NCBI GenBank assembly: GCA_900128585.1 | Contig: LT642325.1 | Coordinates: 1 to 22,838 of the forward strand | Length of the DNA stretch: 22,838 nt | Origin: Stramenopiles sp. TOSAG23-3 | Lineage: Eukaryota; Sar | Direction: 5' to 3' | Part shown: in pieces, positions 7,122 to 16,162 of the stretch | Layout of the letters: each line of letters begins with the position of its first letter | Numbering within the stretch: position 1 is the stretch's first letter | Position numbers and translations under genes: made by a program | Notes under the pieces: model-generated | Told to the model about the DNA's origin: nothing | Database searches by the model: none | What the model saw: only the letters and a program-made list of their open reading frames with translations

Positions 7122-10100
7122 ATGTTTCGAGAGTCCGAGGTGTTTTCCTCTTCGTTGGTATCGCGAGGAAAGATCAGAGTCTTGGTCTTGCCCGTTGGGA
7201 AAATTCCAAGCGAAACCTTTGACCACTACTTTAAAATATTGTGTAAATTTTCCTGCATACCGTTGCAACTGCTCGTTCCCCCGAAACTGACCGAAGATAC
7301 GAAAGACAGTGTATTTCAATACCAGTCTTGGTCATACGGCGCTGTGTACTTTGAGTTTGTAAATGGGTACAAGGCGAAGGGCTTGGCGTCTGCAAAAAAC
7401 GATTCTCTTCCTTTGCTGACCGACTTGCACTTGTATAAATCCACCCTCGCTGTTTTTGGTATATGCCATTGTCCATCTACAGGAGATTTGGCAAAAACGT
7501 TTGGCAATTTTTTGATAGAAGCCGACCGAAAGGCCCCAAAATCGATACTGCGGCACTGCTTTGCGTTTGACGTGACAGACACCCAACTCGCAGAACCAGG
7601 GAAGTTCTCGGGTTTGGAAGACTTCACGATTTTTGTTGCCGACCGCAACTCTTCTGATGGTGCGGGGTCGATATTGGAAATGCAAATGCAGGTTGATCTT
7701 GGCGATATATGCACCCGGCTGATTCATTCTTTGAGCAAAATGGTAGAAGATGGGCTAAATGGGAAGTCCTCTCCTACCTTGCGGAACGGCATGGATGCAC
7801 AACTGGCCAAAGAGGACGCCATCATGAGAAATAAACAGAAGAAGAAATGGGAACTGCGCCACCAGGCGCGGTTGAGGAAATGGGCGGGGGATTTTTGTCT
7901 TTTAGCTGCCGCACCAACCGATGCTTTGCAGCATTATACAATGGCACTCAGTATGATGAAGCAAAACGGGAAGCCTGTCGACCACCTGTGGTACGCGTCT
8001 GCACATGAAGGACACGCAGCAGCCACGGTCATGGCGACGATAGAGGCCCTGGACACGTTCTCTTCTGTTGTTGCTGTAGCTGTTGGAGCGGTGGATATTA
8101 TGAATAAATCAAAATTGCCGTTCCAAGTTGATGTGAAAAAAAACTGCCTCGAAGCATGCCAACATTTTCGTATGAATGGCGCCGTAGAATTAGAACTAAG
8201 TGCAATTCTTAAATTATGCAGGTATTATACGAGGTTGCAGATTCCGAAAGCTTTTGACGCCATGAAACTGATAAACGAAGATGCCCACAAAGCGTTGCAC
8301 AAATTGCGTACTTCGGGAAAAGTCTGTTTCTTGGTCGAGGTGTGCTTGTTATGCGAGCGACTGGGAATGCGCCGAAAATTTGCATATTACAGCCACAAAC
8401 TATCTATATTATATGCTACGTTGATGAATTGGAACACTGCTCAAAGTTTTGCTCACTTATCGGGGCAGGCGTATAACATCCCTGGCTGCTCCAAGCAGCC
8501 GAATAGATCTGGACAATTCGAGGATATTGGGGCAAGAACAGATAATAGTGTAGGCGGGTCTTTAAATCATACTAATCTCTCTGTAGAAACACACAAAGGG
8601 AATGTGGCGGCTTTGGATTCCGAAACAATTGATACTTGGCCACGGATAAGTAGGCAACATTTGTTAGAGCTGTTTCAGCTGGCAAAGTTGACCGACAATC
8701 ACGACCTTGCGACTGTTTTTGCGGTCGAAACTTTGCGTGCTTTGCAAAATTGCACTACGAAGAGCTTGACAAATAGAATTCCCAACGGCGACGGTTCATC
8801 TCCACAGCTTGTCCACCCAGAAAATCGTTTGAGCAGAGCAGAATCTGCCAAGACGCCACCAAAGGAAGCTCGCATAAAGAAAATCCTGAAGGCAAAGCTA
8901 GAGGTCGAAGACTTGTTCGGACTTAGTGGTTCCAGCAGACGAGGAAGAAATAAAAATGTGAAACAAAGCCCGTCTTCGCCGTCTTCACAAACAAGACCAA
9001 AATCGCCCGGAAATCAATCTCCGTCTCGAAGTGTGACAGGTAACGGGACTGACATTTCGTCATGGGCGCTGCCCAACAGTATTTATGATGCACAACGTGC
9101 CATTGCCAAGAATTTAAGCGTTATCACCGGCGGTCTGATGCCAGATGTGAATGTAAACATGTCGAACATTCCAAAACTGGTTTCAATCGAAGCGCTGCCC
9201 CTAAAGAGCTCCTTGCGCCACTACCGAAACGAAGACGAGCAAGATGCGAACAAAATGGGCGCGCATGGTACAAAAATATACTACGACCCATTTGCAAAAA
9301 TCGAAAAAAAAGCGAAACAAATCGAATGGATTGAACAGGAAATAGCGGAGGTAAAAGTTACGCTGGAAAATTCTTTGTTAATTCCCGTCCACGTTCAGCA
9401 CATAGCGATGGTATCCCCAGGCAACGGCCAAAACATCGAAGCGTATGGCCAATCTGTTTATATTCCTGCAAAAACGACACAAAGCGTCATTTTAACTTTA
9501 AAGCCTTTGTCTAAAGGGCGTTTGGTTCTCGATCGGGTATCCGTCACTATGTTTAACCTACGGTGGGTTCACACCGTGGCTTCGTCCGTAGACACCTCTG
9601 TCAGAAAAGAACTTGCGACAAGAGAAGCTTTAAGCTGTTACACGGTCGATGTGCTTCCGAAACTACCCATGTTGATGGTCCGAGATGTAAGATCCCAAAC
9701 GCACCAACGTTCACGCATCAGTGGGAGTAATGTCACAAGCCTTTCTTTGCTTGACGGGCAAGTTCACAAACATAATTTGCTAATTCAAAACACAGGATCT
9801 GTACCAGTTGCGTACATAAAACTCCAACTCACACTGAAGAGGCGAAAATTGACGTCGTACGACGAAAATTTGTCAATAAAAACATCTCAAACAGAATTGA
9901 TGCCAAACCAATCGAAACAAATAATGGTATTTTCTTCGGCGGACCCAGGAAGCTTCCAAGAATACCTGGACAAATGCGGTAACGACGAAGTGTTTTCGTT
10001 TGATCAAAATCTTTTTACTTCGCTCCAGGAAAAACTGCCATTGAAACCAGGGGATAAAACATATTTGCCAGTCACCATAGATGCCCAACGCGATACCCCA

Positions 10101-11366
10101 CTTGCTGAACTGAGCTTAGAATACGGCCAGGAAGAGAAAGCCGACGTGTACCGGAAGATCAATATGCCGTTTAAAATGGTCACCACGCGCAGCGTGGAAA
10201 TTGTTTCGATTAATATTGTTCCGTTTGAAGATGGGGTTGCAGCATTTCGAAGAGACGGCTACGATATTTGTGAATCTTTCGATTTCGTTGTTGTTCTATT
10301 AATTAACAACCCGACAAAACGGTCGTTTGAAATAACTTGCTTTGGAAATCAAGGAAATAGCAAAGATTCGGCCAGCCTTGTCTCCGGCGAAGAAGACCTG
10401 GCTCCGACTGCCGGTGGTGGGGGGCAGCCCATACAGCAGAGGTCTCAGTCTTCGCCGTTAGACTCGGGGGATAAATTTCAAACGCCACTCCTTGTTCGTT
10501 CCTCTTCGCTTCATGTGCCATCACCTGGAAAGAGCGACGATATGACCTATAGGCTTTTCGCTACGTCCTTAGAAGCAGGAGAGGCCCAACGCATATCAGT
10601 CCCTGTGAAAAAGATGAAGAATCCACTTCATTTTGTACATGACACTGCAAATGTTCGCACCGTAAAAGCGCTCCGAAATTCATGCTTGGCTTATCTCGAG
10701 AAGAACATACGATTGATGTGGAAATCTTCCAGTGGTACGATTGGGTCTCTATCCTTACGCCCCGTTTGTAACTCGATGCCTCCTTCACTGTGCATGCGTA
10801 TGGTCCGTTCGTCTCTCTCGATGTCGTGGGAAATCCAAGGAGGTAACGGTGGTAATGAAAAGTTAAGTCCAGGACCTAATTTTGTAACGGGAAAAGAGGG
10901 AGATACTTTAAGAAACAATAATCTTGGCAATTTTGTTAATCGGACGTACCCTTCCCCGATTAAATTATCGTCAAGTTTGGCCACTGTATATGGAGACAAA
11001 GGAGGCGACGGTGCGCAAGGGGAGCCATGGTCAACACCTGTCGGGTCCCCCGTTCGGCTTGATGTCTCAATTAAAAACCTTGAGCATTTTCGGATTTCAG
11101 CATCCTGCAAATTACGGGTGTATAAAGCTGATCACAAAGTTTCACGTGCAAAATTATTAAATGACTCTCTTGTGGAATCGTACATGCTGTGCAGTGGATC
11201 TGTGAAGTCATGTCCACACACATTTGAGTCGTTCGGGTCCAGTATCACACGGAATTTTGAAGTTATTTTTCTTAAACCAGGGCGTTTTAAATTGTGCCTT
11301 GAGTGTGACGGGGATCGTGGAAAATGGTTGAGTGTTCTGAGCAGGGTTATTTATATATCCGGATAA
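7122..11366 (+). CDS. TRAPPC9: TRAPPC9/Trs120-like TRAPPII complex subunit
   Basis: This 1414-residue protein is a homologue of Trs120/TRAPPC9. That subunit is specific to the TRAPPII tethering complex, which activates Ypt31/Rab11-type GTPases at the Golgi. The N-terminus carries the family opening IRVLVLPVGKIPSETFDHY (about residues 17-35). A helical region contains the diagnostic RKWAGDFCLLAAAPTDAL block (about 251-269) followed by HYTMAL and the LW-x-ASAHEGHAAA element (about 285-298). A Ser/Pro-rich linker lies near 608-646. The conserved IYYDPFAK (about 717) and WIEQEIAEVKVTLEN (about 736-750) motifs then open a series of Ig-like beta-sandwich domains running to the C-terminus, with another Ser-rich loop near 1093-1136. 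Length is in the family range (about 1150-1300), slightly long. The frame stays open to 7014 but has no ATG before 7122, which has A at -3. It should act in the cytosol and at trans-Golgi membranes. Confidence 0.88.
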   Translation: MFRESEVFSSSLVSRGKIRVLVLPVGKIPSETFDHYFKILCKFSCIPLQLLVPPKLTEDTKDSVFQYQSWSYGAVYFEFVNGYKAKGLASAKNDSLPLLTDLHLYKSTLAVFGICHCPSTGDLAKTFGNFLIEADRKAPKSILRHCFAFDVTDTQLAEPGKFSGLEDFTIFVADRNSSDGAGSILEMQMQVDLGDICTRLIHSLSKMVEDGLNGKSSPTLRNGMDAQLAKEDAIMRNKQKKKWELRHQARLRKWAGDFCLLAAAPTDALQHYTMALSMMKQNGKPVDHLWYASAHEGHAAATVMATIEALDTFSSVVAVAVGAVDIMNKSKLPFQVDVKKNCLEACQHFRMNGAVELELSAILKLCRYYTRLQIPKAFDAMKLINEDAHKALHKLRTSGKVCFLVEVCLLCERLGMRRKFAYYSHKLSILYATLMNWNTAQSFAHLSGQAYNIPGCSKQPNRSGQFEDIGARTDNSVGGSLNHTNLSVETHKGNVAALDSETIDTWPRISRQHLLELFQLAKLTDNHDLATVFAVETLRALQNCTTKSLTNRIPNGDGSSPQLVHPENRLSRAESAKTPPKEARIKKILKAKLEVEDLFGLSGSSRRGRNKNVKQSPSSPSSQTRPKSPGNQSPSRSVTGNGTDISSWALPNSIYDAQRAIAKNLSVITGGLMPDVNVNMSNIPKLVSIEALPLKSSLRHYRNEDEQDANKMGAHGTKIYYDPFAKIEKKAKQIEWIEQEIAEVKVTLENSLLIPVHVQHIAMVSPGNGQNIEAYGQSVYIPAKTTQSVILTLKPLSKGRLVLDRVSVTMFNLRWVHTVASSVDTSVRKELATREALSCYTVDVLPKLPMLMVRDVRSQTHQRSRISGSNVTSLSLLDGQVHKHNLLIQNTGSVPVAYIKLQLTLKRRKLTSYDENLSIKTSQTELMPNQSKQIMVFSSADPGSFQEYLDKCGNDEVFSFDQNLFTSLQEKLPLKPGDKTYLPVTIDAQRDTPLAELSLEYGQEEKADVYRKINMPFKMVTTRSVEIVSINIVPFEDGVAAFRRDGYDICESFDFVVVLLINNPTKRSFEITCFGNQGNSKDSASLVSGEEDLAPTAGGGGQPIQQRSQSSPLDSGDKFQTPLLVRSSSLHVPSPGKSDDMTYRLFATSLEAGEAQRISVPVKKMKNPLHFVHDTANVRTVKALRNSCLAYLEKNIRLMWKSSSGTIGSLSLRPVCNSMPPSLCMRMVRSSLSMSWEIQGGNGGNEKLSPGPNFVTGKEGDTLRNNNLGNFVNRTYPSPIKLSSSLATVYGDKGGDGAQGEPWSTPVGSPVRLDVSIKNLEHFRISASCKLRVYKADHKVSRAKLLNDSLVESYMLCSGSVKSCPHTFESFGSSITRNFEVIFLKPGRFKLCLECDGDRGKWLSVLSRVIYISG

Positions 11367-12100
11367 TTAATAAAAAAATAATCTTTACACTGATCTTATA
11401 AAACAGATGTGGCAACTGACAAGTTTTATGATATTAGATCTTTAAAACCAAAAAATTTGGCTATTTTTATATTTTAAGTAATTTTAAAATTTATCTCTTC
11501 TTCATATACCGCGAAAGTGAATCTGCTCCTTTTGCCCAATAAAGGTTTACGTTCCTTCATAATACTGCAAACTTATCTCTGCTCCTGAGATTTTACTAAT
11601 CAATATACCCTTGTCACTTGGTCTTGACTATCATTCTCATGTGAACTCCATGCATGATCCGAATCGGTATGTGGATTTGCGTGGATGTCAAATGACCCGT
11701 AGTCAACTTCCTCATCCGATGCTTCCTTGGTAAACGAATAAGTCCTTGTGTGATTTTCCAAGCGGGTGCGTTAATGTTTTGAAGGTGCTCGTTGTCTGGT
11801 TTGGATCTTCAAAAACAATTAAAAAAGAGTTTAGTTCATATCACCGATATCAATTAAGAGTATGCTATAAAAATATAAGTAACACTTATTTATACTGTGT
11901 AAGTAACACTATAATTTTTTTTCAATCTAGAAGACATACTATATCACATTAGTTTTTTTTTTGATTAAAACGTACTAGATGCATATTTGGTTTTTCAATA
12001 TCACCTGACACATACTATATATTTTGTTTTTCACCTGACACATTATACTGATGTGAGTAAACTCTTGTGTTTACACCTTTTATCATAGCGTACTTATTTT
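11367..12100. other. Convergent spacer with a decayed gene-end repeat
   Basis: This spacer lies between the convergent TRAPPC9 and FKBP genes. AATAAA occurs 3 bases after the TRAPPC9 stop (11369-11374). Most of 11442-11773 is repeat copy A, listed separately. Downstream, 11830-12060 is AT-rich with two small direct repeats: AAGTAACACT near 11876 and 11901, and CACCTGACACAT near 12002 and 12033. No intact gene is present. Confidence 0.75.
11442..11773 (-). pseudogene. Repeat copy A: decayed 3' end of an unknown gene plus its 3' flank
   Basis: Read on the minus strand, an open stretch from 11770 down to the stop at 11600-11602 encodes an acidic C-terminal peptide containing DEEVDYGSFDI, then ANPHTDSDHAWSS. 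It has no ATG, and a stop lies just upstream at 11771-11773, where the frame seems to have slipped. A second minus-strand frame covering about 11700-11830 also looks coding-like before its own stop. The same peptide core and the 3' flank (to 11442) recur at 21264-21670, with many substitutions and indels. I therefore read this as a relic of a multicopy gene or element, not a working gene. The family is not recognised. An alternative is a noncoding repeat in which the open frame is accidental. Confidence 0.6.
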
Positions 12101-13261
12101 TCAAGCAATCTTCTTTTTGCAGCAGAACACAAGACGAAGAAATGTGTAGATTTGGTCAAAGAGAGAGACTTCCTCTTTAACGGCAACAGGCACGTCGTCT
12201 TTATCTTCGTACAAAGAAACGCCGTCTTTTTTCATTATTCCACCAAAAATTTGTTTTTCATTTTTCTTTGCGTCCATAATCCTTTTCTTTACTGCCACAT
12301 ACTCTCTCCGAATCCCTTTATCCTTCGGCAGTAATTCATGAGCACGGTAAAAATTATCTTTGGCCATTTTCTCTTTCCGTAACATTAGATAGCCTTTTCC
12401 CTGCCGGTATAGAGCTTTTGCTAACATAGTCTTCTGTTCTTCGGCTTCGGAGTTTGGTATAAGACTTTTCATGGACTCAAGAATGTCGATTGCCTTCGAA
12501 CACTTCTTTACGACATCCGCAGCAATTTCATTTTTATTAATCTTGCTTTTGCCCTTATTGCCTCGGGAGATATCGAATCGTTTCAATTTACAGCTCACAA
12601 AATTTAGAATACCTCGAACTATTAACTTTCGACCAAGCATAACTCCATCATCTGTGTGCAATGGACTTTCATCATGACGAATGTGCTTGATCGCTTGTAG
12701 AGCTTCTAAAGCTTTTAAGTACCTCTGCTCACTTTTTTCTAACTCCCCTTGCCGAAAACAGCTGGTGCCTTCAAGCAGCAACTTCTCTCCTTGCTCACAG
12801 ATTTCCGAGGTCGACATAAAAGTAACATCCTTGTCTATGCTGACCACCTCCAGATTGTATGCTACTGTGGTGCCTGGGGGGACTATATGGCCCGGTCGGT
12901 TAGGATGTTTAACCCCAGCTTCGCCAAACGCATACTTTGATGTCAAATAAAGCATAGCACTTTCCCCCACCTTCATTGTTCGGATAGCTATATCCCACCC
13001 CAGAGGTCGAATCATTCCGTCTGCTAGTTGCAAAAATTTAGGACCCCGGTCTCCTAGTTTAAATTTGTACCCACCGTCCAGGTGCTTCCGACTAGAGTCA
13101 AAAAGAACGCCATCCTTCCCATGACTTGCAACGTATTGAACAGACACAAAGTCGCCATCTTTTGGACAAGGCCCTTTACCAGGGCTTGTCAGCACTTTGA
13201 CAACCCCTCCGTCACCAGACAGGTCCTGGCGCTTCCGCTCAGATTCCGGTATTAAGGGCAT
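12101..13261 (-). CDS. FKBP-type peptidyl-prolyl isomerase with TPR domain
   Basis: This 386-residue immunophilin catalyses cis-trans isomerisation of X-Pro bonds and probably docks to Hsp90 or Hsp70. The FKBP domain (about 21-143) has the V-x-YVASHGKDGVLFDSS strand, PLGWDIAIRTMKVGE (86-100; the pocket Trp is W89), YAFGEAG (110-116) and the IVPPGTTVAYNLEVV end strand. TPR-type helices follow: about 155-190 (LLLEGTSCFRQGELEKSEQRYLKAL), 213-265, and 278-312 (KALYRQGKGYLMLRKEKMAKDNFYRAHELLP). A basic insertion sits near 233-245. The tail has the GVSLYEDK motif common after immunophilin TPRs. It ends in a short hydrophobic stretch, two cysteines and KKKIA, a possible membrane contact. The ATG at 13261 is the first in frame. 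The next gene (M49-like peptidase) lies on the same strand, 465 bases upstream. Confidence 0.93.
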   Translation of the reverse strand: MPLIPESERKRQDLSGDGGVVKVLTSPGKGPCPKDGDFVSVQYVASHGKDGVLFDSSRKHLDGGYKFKLGDRGPKFLQLADGMIRPLGWDIAIRTMKVGESAMLYLTSKYAFGEAGVKHPNRPGHIVPPGTTVAYNLEVVSIDKDVTFMSTSEICEQGEKLLLEGTSCFRQGELEKSEQRYLKALEALQAIKHIRHDESPLHTDDGVMLGRKLIVRGILNFVSCKLKRFDISRGNKGKSKINKNEIAADVVKKCSKAIDILESMKSLIPNSEAEEQKTMLAKALYRQGKGYLMLRKEKMAKDNFYRAHELLPKDKGIRREYVAVKKRIMDAKKNEKQIFGGIMKKDGVSLYEDKDDVPVAVKEEVSLFDQIYTFLRLVFCCKKKIA

Positions 13262-13507
13262 GAGAGTCACACGCGCAACTCTTGGCTTGGTTTTACAGTC
13301 ACTATTTTACTGTTGCATTCAGAAAAAAATTGTTGTCTTCGTGGATTTCGTTAAACTGCGCAATTATAAATAGCTATTTTCGTTTCAATACAACGAAGAA
13401 GAACAACCGACGAGTGGTGACTAGTAGTTTTATTGTTGTTTGGAGGTTGATGTGTTTGTTGTTATTATTTTTTTATTTTTAGTAGTAGTAGTAGCGTTTT
13501 TTTATAA

Positions 13508-13545
13508 TACAGGTACAGGTACCGGTACCGGTAGTAGTAGTACGC
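13508..13545. repeat. GTAC-rich palindromes, left arm
   Basis: The overlapping perfect palindromes GGTACCGGTACC (13518-13529) and ACCGGTACCGGT (13521-13532) are followed by GTAGTAGTAGTACG. The design is the same as at 3712-3730. The site is 250-285 bases upstream of the FKBP start. Confidence 0.65.
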
Positions 13546-13609
13546 AGTTGTTGGAAAAATGTTTATAATAATCTCCTCCTCTTCTTTCTCGGAAGAAATT
13601 TGTTGTTCC

Positions 13610-13639
13610 GTATACTACTACCGTACCCGTCCCCGTACG
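13610..13639. repeat. GTAC-rich element, inverted right arm
   Basis: The reverse complement of 13613-13627 reads GGTACGGTAGTAGTA. It matches 3717-3730 exactly over 14 bases, and matches the 13525-13538 element with one base missing. With 13508-13545 it forms an imperfect inverted repeat around a loop of about 65 bases. Confidence 0.6.
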
Positions 13640-13725
13640 AACTTGGAACATCATCCTCATAAAAAAACTTGAAAGATATGTAATAAATTATTACGCGTAA
13701 ATTGCTGCCGTCCCTCTTTCATTTC

Positions 13726-15543
13726 CTATTTACCCAGCAGACAATTTCGAACAACCTGGTTTGTTAGATCACTTGGAACTTTCATCATGCCAAGGATTGA
13801 CTCTAGCGTTTGCCCGCCCTCTTCATTGCACAAATCCAGTGCATCAAGGATGTCTTCGAAAAGAGAGGAAAACGAGTCCAGCACCTGTAGTGTTTTCGAG
13901 ACATCAATTACAATTTTACCTTCCGCGTCAAATGATAAGAAGCCCTCTTTAAAATAAACATTGTACGCATGTATCTGGAAGACGATGTACGGCTGCAAAG
14001 AAATCGTGTTAAATTTCATAAAGTACCGAACGCCATCAAGGCAAAAATGGGTGACATGCTTCTGCAATTCTTCCAAAGAAAGCATCTTCTCTTTAAATAG
14101 GAGGCGAAGGGTGAACATGGCAGTCAGTTCTGCCCGAGGTTCTTCGAGCATCATGTTCGTCTCTTTTCGAATATACTTTTTAATCGACCTGATCCCATAG
14201 ATGGCGTGACCAACCTCGTGGGCAGCAACGTGCCAAACCAATTGCTCCACGGCGTCGGGTTTAAATTTTTCAATGACACTTCGTTGTGCATCCGCGTATA
14301 TCGACAGAACCTTTTCCTTTACCTGTTCTACCCTGGCCATGGTTTCAATCGCATCGAAGTAAATTTTAACGCCCTTTTCCTTTTTTACGTCAAGGCGATT
14401 GGGAATGCTCTGTCCGCTGTACGAAAACACAAGGCTGCAGCCTGTTTTGAAGGGAATATAATAAATTCCTGCCATGGTATTTCCTAACGCAGTCAAACCG
14501 TCTGCACTCAACCGGGTATCACGCGATCTGTAGTATTTGCATATCAAGGCATGAATTTGTTGAATCGTTCCGTTTTGAGAGTCATAAGTTTCATCTAAGA
14601 AACGAAGGGAAAAATCAGGACCCTGCTTGGCTCTCAATGGGTCACTGTACCCGTCTTCAATGTCGTGGACTACTTGGATTGTCGCTTTGGTATCCATCCA
14701 TAACCGGTCGCACAAATTCCACTGCTTCTCAAGGTTGTTTATATCCGTTTCAGCTAATGCAGCACGGTACTGGGCAAGATAAGCAACCATTGCGGTGTTG
14801 TTCGCATCTGCATCCTTGTCTTCGCAGGCTGATAATGCATCCACTGCGTCTTGAAACGTGGCAATGACTGGGCGTAACGTATCCGCGAAAAACGTGCCGT
14901 AGGGCTCTACCAAGAAGTCATACCCTTCGCCCGCGTCTGATCCGCATGCACGTATAATGGTATACGGGGATAAAAATAATTCCTCCCCGATTTTTTCACG
15001 GCTTTGCTGCGTTCGCACTGAGTCTTTGTCTTTGATGGCCGCTGCAAATGTTGGATCCTGTACCGCTTTCATCCAGCTCAAATAGTAGTCGTCGTACGCG
15101 TTGCTGATGAATGCGCTGTGTATAATTAGTGTTTTTTCAAATGCTGTGAACCCACTGGGGCAATCTTGCAGAACGATAGCAATTAACCGGCGGCAAACGG
15201 ACTGGGATAGGCATTTGTAGCGTAGTACTTCAAAAAATAAATCTGAGCCGTCCTTCACGCCAGTAAAGTTCGACTGAAAGGCCACCCGTAGAATTAATTG
15301 TTTTTTTGCATCATCCAGGGCCGTATCCCCTTCAATGTACTGTTTGAATGCGGCCGCAGACATTGAATCAAGTTGTTTCAGCAACTTGACGCGCTGGAGA
15401 GCTTTATCCTCATTGCTCACAGAAATACTGGATATGATTTTTGAAGCTTCCGAATTGAACCAAGCCCGAAGTGCACGGTCATATTTTGGGCGCTCTGGCG
15501 TGAAAAGCTGGGCGGCTTCAGGGGCACTGGTAGAGGAGGACAT
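13726..15543 (-). CDS. M49-like (dipeptidyl peptidase III-like) zinc metallopeptidase
   Basis: This 605-residue soluble protein has no signal peptide. A zinc site HEVGH (442-446) lies in WHVAAHEVGHAIYG and is followed by LEEPRAELTAMF (466-477), in which Glu467/468 and Glu472 could supply the third ligand, as in gluzincins. EExRAE after the His motif is characteristic of dipeptidyl peptidase III (family M49). Two more M49-like blocks appear in the right order: IEDGYSDPLRAKQGPDF (295-311; compare IExYxDP), and SGQSIPNRLDVKKEKGVKI (376-394), resembling the M49 IPN-x-D-x-R block. The His motif has five residues (HExxH), whereas classical M49 enzymes have six (HExxGH); some bacterial members also have five. 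It probably trims short peptides in the cytosol. The catalytic assignment is firm at the zincin level and moderate at the family level. It is shorter than animal DPP III (about 740). Confidence 0.7.
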   Translation of the reverse strand: MSSSTSAPEAAQLFTPERPKYDRALRAWFNSEASKIISSISVSNEDKALQRVKLLKQLDSMSAAAFKQYIEGDTALDDAKKQLILRVAFQSNFTGVKDGSDLFFEVLRYKCLSQSVCRRLIAIVLQDCPSGFTAFEKTLIIHSAFISNAYDDYYLSWMKAVQDPTFAAAIKDKDSVRTQQSREKIGEELFLSPYTIIRACGSDAGEGYDFLVEPYGTFFADTLRPVIATFQDAVDALSACEDKDADANNTAMVAYLAQYRAALAETDINNLEKQWNLCDRLWMDTKATIQVVHDIEDGYSDPLRAKQGPDFSLRFLDETYDSQNGTIQQIHALICKYYRSRDTRLSADGLTALGNTMAGIYYIPFKTGCSLVFSYSGQSIPNRLDVKKEKGVKIYFDAIETMARVEQVKEKVLSIYADAQRSVIEKFKPDAVEQLVWHVAAHEVGHAIYGIRSIKKYIRKETNMMLEEPRAELTAMFTLRLLFKEKMLSLEELQKHVTHFCLDGVRYFMKFNTISLQPYIVFQIHAYNVYFKEGFLSFDAEGKIVIDVSKTLQVLDSFSSLFEDILDALDLCNEEGGQTLESILGMMKVPSDLTNQVVRNCLLGK

Positions 15544-16162
15544 TTGGTGTTAATTTTGAAATAGCAGATGATATAGAAAGTTATTTTCTTTTATCTCAAT
15601 GCGCTCTTGGTTTACAATGCATAAAAAATATGCTCCTCTGCAGTCTAATTAGTATACAGGTACATGATTCAAAACTGGGCGTGGGGAGGGTGGTGTGATG
15701 AATAGTGAACGGGAAGTGGTGGTGGTGGTGAACAAAAAATAAATAAAAATAAAACGAAGTATGTATAGTATATGTTGTAGTATGTAGTAGGAGGACGGAC
15801 TAATAGTCTCTAATAATAATAATAATAGGGAAGAAGAATGGTTGATGGTGTTGTGCGTTGTTTGTTGTTGTTGTTGAATTAAAATAAATATTTTTTAGTT
15901 ATTATTATTATTGAATTTGGGAATATACGAGTATATAAATAATAATATTTTTATTGTACAGCAGCAGCAGCAGCAGCAGTAGGTATTATTAATAAAATTA
16001 TAAGTTGTGTCTACTTCTAAATAATAAATTATACTTGAATAATAATAATTAAAAAAATATTGAATAATAATAATAAAATTTGAACTCGTAGAACGACTAC
16101 TATAATATATATATTATACGAGTTTTCAGGGAGGAAGAATCATTAATTATTAAATTATCCTC
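15544..16162. other. AT-rich microsatellite spacer
   Basis: This spacer separates two minus-strand genes and presumably holds the promoter of the M49-like gene. It contains GGT/GTG runs (about 15716-15731), TAA runs (about 15809-15827), TTG runs (about 15861-15875), a CAG repeat at 15959-15979 and TAA/AAT-rich DNA up to the kinase stop. A GTATACAGGTACATG segment near 15652-15666 recalls the GTAC elements elsewhere. No gene is seen. Confidence 0.7.
15959..15979. repeat. (CAG)7 microsatellite
   Basis: Seven perfect CAG triplets lie in a noncoding spacer, about 180 bases past the end of the kinase gene. Confidence 0.95.

Larger units (their letters stand above)
13262..13725. other. Spacer with GTAC fold-back repeat
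   Basis: This spacer separates two minus-strand genes and should contain the FKBP promoter. It holds a (TAG)n run (about 13481-13493), the GTAC-rich palindromes at 13508-13545, and an inverted partial copy at 13610-13639. Otherwise it is AT-rich with no gene. Confidence 0.7.
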
